In this document: piece by piece, positions 1-6,209 of the stretch
How the letters are laid out: each line of letters starts with the position of its first letter
Numbering within the stretch: position 1 is the first letter of the stretch
From: Planctomycetota bacterium
Lineage (GTDB): Bacteria; Planctomycetota; Phycisphaerae; WQYP01
Direction: 5' to 3'
DNA: 6,907 nt
NCBI GenBank assembly: GCA_021828925.1
Contig: JAJZCT010000180.1
Coordinates: 1 to 6,907, forward strand
The notes under the pieces: model-generated
Told to the model about the DNA's origin: nothing
What the model saw: only the letters and a program-made list of their open reading frames with translations
The model's database searches: none
Program-made: the position numbers and the translations under genes

Positions 1-875
1 ACATGCGGCGGTTTGATCAGATCATGCCCGGCGCGAATCGCCTCCACCACCGGATTGCATCCGGCGGCCTGGGCGGAATAAATCTTCGGTGCGTTATCCG
101 CCACAAGTCCCAAATCAATAAATTCCTGATACGCTTTGTAAATCTTAGGCAAAATGGTCCCGCCCGCAGTCGGGCATACGGTGTGCTTCGGCAACCGCCA
201 GCCCAATTGCTCGGCCACCTCAAAGCCAAATGTCTTGGCCCCTTCGGTATAAAATGGCCGCAGATTCACGTTCACAATCGCCCATTTGTACTTGTCGGCA
301 ATTTCCGAACACAGCCGATTGACATCATCGTAATTGCCCTGAATACGGACCATCGTGGGGCCGAAAATCAGCGATCCCAGCACCTTGCCCTGCTCAAGAT
401 CATGCGGGATCATGACAAATGCCTTCAATCCCGCAACCGCCGCATGTGCTGCCACGCTGTTGGCTAAATTGCCGGTGCTGGCGCAGCCCACGGTGTCGTA
501 GCCCAGTTCAATGGCCTTGGTAATGGCCACAGAAACCACGCGCTCTTTATAGCTCCATGTGGGGTAGTTGGCAGAGTCATCTTTAATGTATAACTCTTTA
601 ACGCCCAGAACCTTTTCCAGGTTATGCGCCCGGCGTAAGGGCGTCCATCCGGAAGACAATCCTGCCTTGGGTTCGCCATCAATGGGTAGTAGATCACGGT
701 AGCGCCATAAATTCCGTGGCTTGCTTTCGATGGATTCGCGCGTAACCTTGCCGCGCATGGCCGCGTAATCATATTGAACCTCCAGGGGCCCAAAGCATAC
801 TTCGCACACGTGCACGCCTTTTTGCGGGTATTTTTCCCCGCATTCTCGGCACTTGAGTCCCAGTACATACGACAT
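1..875 (-). CDS. thrC: Threonine synthase-like PLP enzyme, 3' end beyond window
   Basis: Threonine synthase converts O-phosphohomoserine to threonine with pyridoxal phosphate in the cytoplasm. The window holds the first 291 residues; the C-terminal part lies off the left edge (family proteins with this N-terminus are roughly 400 or more residues). Seen: an N-terminal zinc-ribbon-like part with Cys9, Cys12, Cys24 and Cys27; the PLP-lysine motif PTWSYKER (residues 105-112, Lys110 the likely Schiff-base lysine); the phosphate-binding stretch GCASTGNLANS (130-140); and the strongly family-typical VNVNLRPFYTEGAKTFGFE (201-219). The start is fixed by GGAGG at 882-886, six bases before ATG. The gene is led by a SAM-I riboswitch, unusual for a pure threonine gene. 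The lysine motif departs from the commoner PTLSFKDR form, so a paralogue with altered substrate, perhaps linked to methionine, cannot be excluded. Fold assignment is very secure; exact substrate is less so. Confidence 0.93.
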   Translation of the reverse strand, partial: MSYVLGLKCRECGEKYPQKGVHVCEVCFGPLEVQYDYAAMRGKVTRESIESKPRNLWRYRDLLPIDGEPKAGLSSGWTPLRRAHNLEKVLGVKELYIKDDSANYPTWSYKERVVSVAITKAIELGYDTVGCASTGNLANSVAAHAAVAGLKAFVMIPHDLEQGKVLGSLIFGPTMVRIQGNYDDVNRLCSEIADKYKWAIVNVNLRPFYTEGAKTFGFEVAEQLGWRLPKHTVCPTAGGTILPKIYKAYQEFIDLGLVADNAPKIYSAQAAGCNPVVEAIRAGHDLIKPPH

Positions 876-880
876 TTACA

Positions 881-886
881 ACCTCC
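881..886 (-). promoter_or_regulatory. Ribosome binding site of the threonine synthase-like gene
   Basis: Read on the minus strand this is GGAGGT followed by five bases and ATG at 875-873. It is a near-ideal Shine-Dalgarno and decides the start codon. It lies just downstream of the terminator hairpin of the riboswitch. Confidence 0.85.
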
Positions 887-916
887 GCCCGGCCGCACCA
901 GCATGGTGATTGATCC

Positions 917-983
917 GGAAAATAACGCGGCCTCTTATCAGGATGCACCGTTTTAGGATGCTGATTCCCGATAAGAGGCCGCG
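917..983 (-). terminator. Riboswitch-controlled terminator (attenuator) hairpin
   Basis: A perfect 14-bp inverted repeat joins 970-983 and 926-939 (arms CGCGGCCTCTTATC and GATAAGAGGCCGCG on the minus strand). The loop is 30 nt and contains GCATCCT twice. On the minus strand the second arm is followed at once by TTATTTT, a short T-rich tract, which fits an intrinsic terminator in the leader of the threonine synthase-like gene. The first arm ends in CTTATC, the same hexamer as the 5' side of the riboswitch P1 stem, so it can pair either with its own second arm or with the GATAAG on the 3' side of P1. This gives a simple on/off switch. The long loop makes it a less classical terminator; the alternative-pairing logic is inference. 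Confidence 0.75.
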
Positions 984-1010
984 CGATATATCAAAAGAGA
1001 CGCTGATCCG

Positions 1011-1147
1011 CTTATCTATCCCCAAGTTCACCGGAAATTCCGGCGAGCGGGAGGGAATTAGCACCCGCTTCTTACACCATAAAAGGCGTAAAGATGGGTT
1101 GCTGTGCCGTCAACGGGCCCGTCCCTCAGGCACTCTTGATAAGAGCC
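1011..1147 (-). ncRNA. SAM-I (S-box) riboswitch aptamer
   Basis: This RNA element binds S-adenosylmethionine and controls the gene downstream in cis. On the minus strand the S-box core is plain: CTCTTATCAAGAG, then AGGGA, GGGCCC and AGCAACC in order within 1096-1145, and later GGGTGCTAATTCC at 1066-1054. Stems visible by eye: P1 CTTATC (1143-1138) with GATAAG (1016-1011); P2 GTGCC (1133-1129) with GGCAC (1108-1104), enclosing the GA-rich kink-turn region; P3 built on ACCC/GGGT and TTACGCC/GGTGTAA; P4 AATTCC (1059-1054) with GGAATT (1041-1036). The order of conserved blocks and all four stems match SAM-I. It lies between a strong minus-strand promoter and a terminator-like hairpin, so the expected effect is transcription stop at high SAM. 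SAM-IV shares part of this core but fits less well, since P4 and the closing P1 are in SAM-I order. Confidence 0.93.
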
Positions 1148-1167
1148 TTATTCAATTGTCAAGGCAA

Positions 1168-1196
1168 ATAGTAGAAACCTTAACCCTTATTGTCAA
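1168..1196 (-). promoter_or_regulatory. Sigma70-type promoter of the riboswitch/threonine synthase transcript
   Basis: On the minus strand there is a perfect -35 box TTGACA (1196-1191), a 17-bp spacer and a -10 box TACTAT (1173-1168). Transcription would begin near 1161, about a dozen bases before the riboswitch P1 stem, which is the expected geometry. A second TTGACAAT lies at 1162-1155 and has no matching -10. Confidence 0.8.
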
Positions 1197-1216
1197 CAGC
1201 GCTGCGGAACCATTTG

Positions 1217-1245
1217 TTGGCAATTGCTCCCGATACAACTACAAT
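1217..1245 (+). promoter_or_regulatory. Sigma70-type promoter of the membrane helical-repeat gene
   Basis: TTGGCA (1217-1222), a 17-bp spacer and TACAAT (1240-1245) differ from consensus by one base in each box. The start of transcription would fall near 1252, giving a leader of under 20 nt that still includes the ribosome binding site at 1260-1264. It is back to back with the minus-strand promoter; the two -35 boxes are about 20 bp apart. Confidence 0.65.
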
Positions 1246-1269
1246 CCCACTTCATTGACGGAGGTTCAC

Positions 1270-2565
1270 ATGCCGCAGGAAGTCTCGTCTTTATTGCCCG
1301 AGCCTGGTAACACCAACCCGTTGTATGACGCGCCCGATTCCACCGCCGGCATGACCCTGACGCGCGGGCTGTTGCTGGTTCTGGTGTGGTTTGTTCTGGC
1401 CGCTGCCGTTGTTTCAGCTTTTCTGGTATTTGCCGCAGCACGGCACAACGGCGTTCCCGGCCCCATGGCGCTGGTGGCACCCCTGGGCATTGTTGGGGGA
1501 GCATTGTTTGCGGTTCTGGTTTATCTGGCGTTAGCGGTGATCATCCGCGGGCAGCTTTTGCTGCTCAAATACTCCCGGCTTCTGGACCGCAGCACGCAGC
1601 AGCATGTGCAAATTTCCGCCAATATGGAGCGGCACCTGCTGCATTTACGTAGCGCGGTGGATCAGATGGTATCTGTCCCGTCAGCTGCCACGCCCCCACC
1701 ATTGGAAAACGCGCCGGCAGACATGCACCCGTCACGATCCGATGGCTTTGCAGCTCCGTCTGCCGGGTCGCCGGATGCTTTCCAGAAAATTCTGGAACTT
1801 TTAACGCAACTGCGTGATGCCGCCTTGTTAACTGAAACCCAGCGTCAGCAATGGGCGGCCGGACTGCTGGAAAAGCGAAAGGCCATGCTGACCGCGGAAG
1901 TTCAAGCCGCCATCCATGGCGAACAATGGAGCGCGGCACGCCGCCTGATCGAAAAAATCCGGGAGAATCTTCCAGGTGATCCACTTGCTGATACGCTACG
2001 TGATGATCTGGTCCGTCAGCACACTGAAAAAGTTCAGCAGGATTTGCAGGTGGCGCGTGAAAACTTACAACACTATATGGCGATTAACGCCTGGGATCAG
2101 GTGCAGCAAATTACCGATAGTCTCGATGCCCGCTATCCCGACGAGCCTTCCGTTCAGGAGTTGCTCAACCACGTCCGGCATGAATATCACGCCTGGTGCC
2201 GGGACGGCCTTACCATGTTGCTTGGCGACTATAAAGATTCGGTCGATCATCGCCAGTGGGTTCGCGCCGGCAGTTTGGCCCAACAGATATTGGAGCGATA
2301 CCCCGAAGAAAAACTTGCCGAAAAAATCCGCGCTGATTTAACTACATTGCGGCAAAATGCCGATATTCAGACGCGCCATGAACTCGAAACGCAATACGCC
2401 GATCTTATCAAACGTAAGCGGCATGAAGAAGCATTCGCAATTGCCCAGCGCGTGCTGGACGTCTATCCCGAATCCGCCACCGCCCGGGAAATGCAAAAGC
2501 ACTTGCCAAAACTCACGGAAATTATCAAACAGGAAAAAGCCCGCAAGCAAACCATTGTCTCTTAG
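1270..2565 (+). CDS. Membrane-anchored protein with four 55-residue helical repeats, function unknown
   Basis: I do not recognise this 431-residue protein. Seen: a polar N-terminus (1-32), two membrane helices (about 33-57 and 66-92) joined by a short loop, a helical segment (about 100-135), a Pro/Ala/Ser-rich linker (136-168), then a long charged all-helical region to the end. That region holds four units with an exact 55-residue period: Trp at 220, 275 and 330 and Pro at 235, 290, 345 and 400, each with a helix rich in Ala, Leu and Ile between them. They look like TPR-type helix pairs with an extra connecting helix, so a scaffolding or protein-binding role near the membrane is likely (inference). 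No catalytic motif is visible. The start at 1270 is chosen for GGAGG at 1260-1264, the promoter before it, and membrane helices near the N-terminus. The frame is open back to an ATG at 910, but that stretch is the riboswitch leader on the other strand. The stop codon lies inside an inverted repeat. Confidence 0.85.
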   Translation: MPQEVSSLLPEPGNTNPLYDAPDSTAGMTLTRGLLLVLVWFVLAAAVVSAFLVFAAARHNGVPGPMALVAPLGIVGGALFAVLVYLALAVIIRGQLLLLKYSRLLDRSTQQHVQISANMERHLLHLRSAVDQMVSVPSAATPPPLENAPADMHPSRSDGFAAPSAGSPDAFQKILELLTQLRDAALLTETQRQQWAAGLLEKRKAMLTAEVQAAIHGEQWSAARRLIEKIRENLPGDPLADTLRDDLVRQHTEKVQQDLQVARENLQHYMAINAWDQVQQITDSLDARYPDEPSVQELLNHVRHEYHAWCRDGLTMLLGDYKDSVDHRQWVRAGSLAQQILERYPEEKLAEKIRADLTTLRQNADIQTRHELETQYADLIKRKRHEEAFAIAQRVLDVYPESATAREMQKHLPKLTEIIKQEKARKQTIVS

Positions 2566-2694
2566 CCAACTGACGCGGCAGCGTCGGTTGGGCGGTGGGT
2601 GGATTTGAAATTGTGTTTGCCGGGTTATGGTGCGGACTTTTTTCTTGATGGCATTCCGCGTCCAACCGTGGCGCTTCCGCGTCAGTTGGCTAAG
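2561..2694. repeat. Perfect 18-bp inverted repeat bounding a 134-bp element
   Basis: Positions 2561-2578 (CTTAGCCAACTGACGCGG) and 2677-2694 are exact reverse complements, separated by 98 bp. A second, shorter inverted match lies inside (CGGTTGG near 2585 with CCAACCG near 2662). The left arm includes the TAG stop of the upstream gene, so the element may supply the stop and the mRNA 3' end. The right part (from about 2630) resembles the ends of the 150-bp units downstream. It could be a small non-coding mobile-type (MITE-like) or REP-like palindrome; no transposase or target duplication was seen. Confidence 0.75.
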
Positions 2695-2711
2695 GGTTGT
2701 TTTCTGTGGGG

Positions 2712-3011
2712 GCGTTTCGCATTGGATCGTGGCATGGGTCATTAGCTCAATGCGGAAGCGTTGAGTTGGACTCGGAATGTGATGTGATCGCACGAGGTTT
2801 TTCCCGGCGGCGCGATTGGCACAGCGCGTGCCGGTTTGGGTGCGGATATTTTCCGTGGCGGCGTTTCGCATCGAACCGTGGCAGGTGCAATTAGCTCAAT
2901 GCGGAAGCGTTGAGTTGGATGCGGAAATGCGATTTGATTGCACGATGCACTTTGCCCCGTCGCGATTGACGCGGCGCTTGCCGCGTTGGAATGCGGGTAT
3001 TTTCCGCGACG
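2712..3011. repeat. Two tandem imperfect repeat units of about 150 bp
   Basis: Unit A (2712-2860) and unit B (2861-3011) both begin GCGTTTCGCAT and align along their whole length, about three-quarters identical by eye with one small gap. A 30-bp block starting ATTAGCTCAATGCGG is identical at 2741-2770 and 2890-2919. Each unit is partly self-complementary: in unit B TTTCGCATCGAAC (from 2864) faces GTTGGATGCGGAAA (from 2914). Each also carries a tight hairpin in its second half (2818-2832 in A, 2969-2986 in B). No reading frame here looks like a protein. The function is unknown. Confidence 0.8.
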
Positions 3012-3057
3012 GCATTTCGCATCCAACCACGGCGCTTATGCATCAGGTTAAGCGCCG
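3012..3057. repeat. Partial terminal copy of the repeat with a 9-bp hairpin
   Basis: The segment starts GCATTTCGCATCCAACCACGG, like the starts of the two preceding units, then switches to CGGCGCTTA (3030-3038), a 10-nt loop and TAAGCGCCG (3049-3057), a perfect hairpin. It aligns with the right end of the first element (2651-2694), so the array seems to have matching ends. There is no clear T-run after the hairpin, so it is not called a terminator. Confidence 0.65.
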
Positions 3058-3260
3058 AGCTTTACTGATATTCCAAACGCGTGCCAAAGTCGCTGATTGT
3101 AGCGACGCGATGTCGCGAAAGCCTGTGGCTTGCACAATAATCTGTGCTGCCTGGCTTGTCCGTTGGCTGGGATGCGAAAATGCGGGGATTCGCGCATAAT
3201 GGCGGCAGGTACTTCCAAAAGGCAGACGGGTGCCGGGAAGTGACCTGTTGCAGGAGCGTT
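3058..3260. other. Non-coding leader upstream of purL
   Basis: About 200 bp without a supported gene. It holds a small hairpin GCGAC/GTCGC (3102-3106 with 3112-3116) and, at about 3163-3197, a weak further copy of the repeat (TTGGCTGGGATGCGAAAATG, compare the block at 2914-2930). I found no convincing -35/-10 pair; a CATAAT at 3195-3200 lacks a matching -35. The purL promoter is probably in this stretch but cannot be fixed by eye. Confidence 0.5.
3252..3256 (+). promoter_or_regulatory. Ribosome binding site deciding the purL start
   Basis: AGGAG lies four bases before the ATG at 3261. The frame is open further upstream to an ATG at 3144, but that ATG has no such site, and the PurS-like fold begins with the residues just after 3261 (MAVYRVEIHP). 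Confidence 0.75.
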
Positions 3261-6209
3261 ATGGCTGTTTATCGCGTTGAAATTCACCCTCAAAATTCCG
3301 CCGACGATCCAGCGGGCGCTGCGGTGCTCCATGAAATTCAGCAACTCGGTATTGCTGAGGTCCATAGTGTACAAACGGCGCGCGTATTTTTGCTGCAGGG
3401 TGCATCGGAACTTCTGGCACATTCGCAGGTCCATAAAATAGCGGCGGAATTACTGGCTGACCCGGTTACCGAACGCGTTGTGGTGGGGCATGAAACCGTT
3501 GGCGCCGGACGGCTCGTGGAAGTGCACGTGAAGCCCGGTGTCATGGACCCGGTGGCGGGGAGTGCGGAAATGGCCATTGCGGATTTACTGAATCTTCCCC
3601 GACAACCGGCGGCCATTCAGGTGCGCACCGGTCGACGGTATGTGCTTTCGGGCCACCTGACGGCGGAAGCTTCCGGCCAAATTGCCCGGCGACTTCTGGC
3701 CAATGATTCGATTGAACAAATCCACGAAACGGCCTTTACTCCCGCCGAATTTCCACGCGGCCAGGCGTATGAATTCAAGCGACTGGAAGTGCCCATACGC
3801 CATCTGACCGATGACCAGCTTCAGCAGTTGTCACGGCGCGGCCATCTGTTTCTGGACCTGGCGGAAATGAAAGCCATTCAGGAACACTTTCGTCAATTGG
3901 ATCGCGAACCGACGGATGCGGAACTTGAAACGCTGGCCCAAACCTGGAGCGAACATTGCGTTCATAAAACCTTGAAAGCCAAAATCCATTTTTCTCATCA
4001 CCCCGCGGGATTAAATGAAGATGATGTCCATGAACATCACACCGCCGGCGATCAGATGCGGACCATTGATAATCTTGTGAAATCAACAATTTTCCGCGCT
4101 ACCGAGGAACTGAATCGGCCCTGGACGCTAAGCGTATTTAAAGATAATGCCGGAGTTATTGCACTGGATGAAAAATGGGCTTTGTGCATGAAAGTCGAAA
4201 CGCACAATCGCCCCTCCGCTATTGAACCCTACGGCGGTGCGGCCACGGGTATCGGCGGCTGCATTCGCGATGTCATTGCCACCGGCGGCGGAGCCAAACC
4301 GATTGCCAGCACCGATGTATTCTGCTTTGCGGATCCCTCAACACCGGCGCAACAGGTGCCGGCGGGCGTTCTGCATCCGCGGCGCATCGCCCAAAGAGTG
4401 GTAGCCGGGGTGCGGGATTACGGTAATCGCATGGGCATACCAACGGTTAATGGGGCGGTTTACTTTGATCAGCGATACATTGGCAATCCGCTGGTGTTCT
4501 GTGGATCGGTGGGATTATTGCCGCGGCATCTGGCGGAAAAAAGGGACGCCCATGTGGGGGACCGGATTATTCTCATCGGCGGGCGCACTGGGCGGGACGG
4601 CATTCATGGTGCCACATTTTCCAGCGACGTAATAACCGATAAACATGGTGATGAATTCAGCCACGCCGTGCAGATCGGCAACGCCATTACTGAAAAAAAG
4701 ATGATGGATGTGATTCTCCAGGCGCGGGATTGCGGACCGCTGTACAACGCCATTACCGATTGCGGCGCCGGCGGTTTATCCAGCGCCGTTGGGGAAATGG
4801 GATCCCACACCGGTGCTGCGGTGGAATTGGACAAAGTGCCGCTGAAATATGACGGTTTGAACTATGCGGAAATCTGGATCAGCGAGGCACAGGAAAGAAT
4901 TGTGGTATCCGTCGCACCGGAGAATGTTGCCCGGCTTCTGGAATTAGCAGCCGCTGAGGATGTGCAAGCCACTGATATCGGTGTATTTGACGGATCAGGC
5001 AAACTGACGCTGTTGTATCAGGGGCAAAATGTGGGCTCCCTGGACATGGACTTTATTCATGACGGCTTGCCAAGGCCCATTCGGCAGGCTGTGTGGCAGG
5101 AGCCGGTGCTGCCCAAGGCGACCGTAGGAGAGCCGACGGATTATGCTCAAACATTATGCCAACTCCTGGCCATGCCAACGCTGGCCAGCAAACACTGGAT
5201 AATCCGGCAATATGATCATGAAGTGCAGGGATCAACCATCATTAAACCGCTGGTCGGCCCCGGTGGCGACGGCCCCGGAGATGCCGCGGTTCTGGCACCG
5301 GTTCCGGAAAGCAACCGGGGTGTAGCGCTGGCTAATGGCTGTCAGCCAAGACTCGGTGATCTGGATCCGTATCAAATGACTCTAAGCGGCATGGATGAAG
5401 CGATCCGTAATATTGTCTGCGTCGGCGGCGATCCGGAAACCACTGCGTTACTGGATAATTTCTGCTGGCCGAAATGTTCTGACCGCATGCACCTCGGTGC
5501 TCTGGTACGGGCGTGTCAGGCGTGTTATGACGGGGCGATGGCGTATGGCACGCCATTTATTTCCGGCAAAGATTCTCTGTCCAATGAATTTATCACCGAT
5601 GAAGGTCAACGCATTTGCATCCCTTACACCTTACTGATCAGCGCCATCAGCATCGTACCTGACGTTTCGCGCTGCATTACCATGGACGCCAAGACACCGG
5701 GAAATTATTTACTGCTGGTGGGCCAAACGCATCGGCACATGGGGGGATCCTGGTATTACGCGTTGCATCATCAAAATGGCCGAAGCATCCCCGCAGTGGA
5801 TCTGGCGACCGCACCGGGCGTGCACCAACGGGTGGCAAAGTTGATCTCGGATGGGCTGATCGCCAGTGCGCATGATCCCTCGGAAGGCGGGTTGGCGGTG
5901 GCCTTGGCGGAGATGCTTTTTGCCGGGCGATCAGGTGCCGAGATTGATCTGACCGGTGTTCCGCATGATCCGGAAGTGGATCGTGACGACATTCTCTTAT
6001 TTTCCGAATCTCCCACGCGCTATGTGCTGGAAGTTAAGCCGGAACATCTTGATGACGTATTGCGCCGCTTAAGAACACTGCCATTTGGTATTCTCGGCCG
6101 CGTTACGCAGAAGCCGGACCTGGTGGTGCAATCCATCGGCGGTAAAACAATAATCAACACACCGGTGGAGCAATTCCGGCAAGCCTGGCTGAAAACGCTG
6201 GATTGGTAA
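3261..6209 (+). CDS. purL: Phosphoribosylformylglycinamidine (FGAM) synthase, PurL with PurS-like N-terminus
   Basis: This 982-residue cytoplasmic enzyme carries out step four of purine synthesis: FGAR plus ATP and ammonia (from glutamine) to FGAM. Domains in order: two PurS-like segments (about 1-77 and 84-158, each with a strand-rich start such as RVEIHP and LVEVHVKPG); a linker; then the two AIR-synthase-like halves. Seen motifs: TWSEHCVHKT (228-237, His232 the likely catalytic His); KVETHNRPSAIEPYGGAATG (311-330); GRTGRDGIHGATFSS (441-455); DCGAGGLSSAVGEM (500-513); STIIKPLVGPGGDGPGDAAV (658-677); SGKDS (768-772); and HDPSEGGLAVALAEM (871-885). It is longer than small PurL (about 740) because of the PurS-like part, and shorter than proteobacterial PurL (about 1,300) because it lacks the C-terminal glutaminase. 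A separate PurQ is therefore needed. No frameshift or missing core motif was seen. Confidence 0.96.
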   Translation: MAVYRVEIHPQNSADDPAGAAVLHEIQQLGIAEVHSVQTARVFLLQGASELLAHSQVHKIAAELLADPVTERVVVGHETVGAGRLVEVHVKPGVMDPVAGSAEMAIADLLNLPRQPAAIQVRTGRRYVLSGHLTAEASGQIARRLLANDSIEQIHETAFTPAEFPRGQAYEFKRLEVPIRHLTDDQLQQLSRRGHLFLDLAEMKAIQEHFRQLDREPTDAELETLAQTWSEHCVHKTLKAKIHFSHHPAGLNEDDVHEHHTAGDQMRTIDNLVKSTIFRATEELNRPWTLSVFKDNAGVIALDEKWALCMKVETHNRPSAIEPYGGAATGIGGCIRDVIATGGGAKPIASTDVFCFADPSTPAQQVPAGVLHPRRIAQRVVAGVRDYGNRMGIPTVNGAVYFDQRYIGNPLVFCGSVGLLPRHLAEKRDAHVGDRIILIGGRTGRDGIHGATFSSDVITDKHGDEFSHAVQIGNAITEKKMMDVILQARDCGPLYNAITDCGAGGLSSAVGEMGSHTGAAVELDKVPLKYDGLNYAEIWISEAQERIVVSVAPENVARLLELAAAEDVQATDIGVFDGSGKLTLLYQGQNVGSLDMDFIHDGLPRPIRQAVWQEPVLPKATVGEPTDYAQTLCQLLAMPTLASKHWIIRQYDHEVQGSTIIKPLVGPGGDGPGDAAVLAPVPESNRGVALANGCQPRLGDLDPYQMTLSGMDEAIRNIVCVGGDPETTALLDNFCWPKCSDRMHLGALVRACQACYDGAMAYGTPFISGKDSLSNEFITDEGQRICIPYTLLISAISIVPDVSRCITMDAKTPGNYLLLVGQTHRHMGGSWYYALHHQNGRSIPAVDLATAPGVHQRVAKLISDGLIASAHDPSEGGLAVALAEMLFAGRSGAEIDLTGVPHDPEVDRDDILLFSESPTRYVLEVKPEHLDDVLRRLRTLPFGILGRVTQKPDLVVQSIGGKTIINTPVEQFRQAWLKTLDW

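Noticed and set aside
464..904. 146-residue minus-strand frame at the left
   Set aside because: It overlaps the threonine synthase-like gene in another frame; the true frame shows all family motifs and continues to the window edge.
910..1269. N-terminal extension of the helical-repeat protein to an ATG at 910
   Set aside because: The stretch is the riboswitch and terminator of the opposite gene, has no Shine-Dalgarno at 910, and would put about 120 basic, low-similarity residues before the membrane helices. The start at 1270 has GGAGG and its own promoter.
2630..2650. Intrinsic terminator of the helical-repeat gene at the TTTTTT of 2638-2643
   Set aside because: No stable GC-rich stem lies directly before the T-run, and the same place in the other repeat copies reads TATTTT, so it is part of the repeat.
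2338..2871. 177-residue minus-strand reading frame
   Set aside because: It is half antisense to the helical-repeat gene and half translation of the palindromic repeats. The phrase PTQRFRIEL recurs in it and in the neighbouring frame at 2742-3026 because the DNA repeats, not because of a protein family.
2561..3057. CRISPR array
   Set aside because: The units are about 150 bp, imperfect and in direct contact, without regular short repeats and unique spacers, and there are no cas genes nearby.
3030..3057. Terminator
   Set aside because: The 9-bp hairpin is good but is followed by AGCTTTACTG rather than a T-run, and it lies over 460 bp after the nearest upstream gene.
3144..3260. Longer purL start at 3144
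   Set aside because: No ribosome binding site there, the added residues are unlike any PurS-like domain, and the stretch overlaps a degenerate repeat copy.
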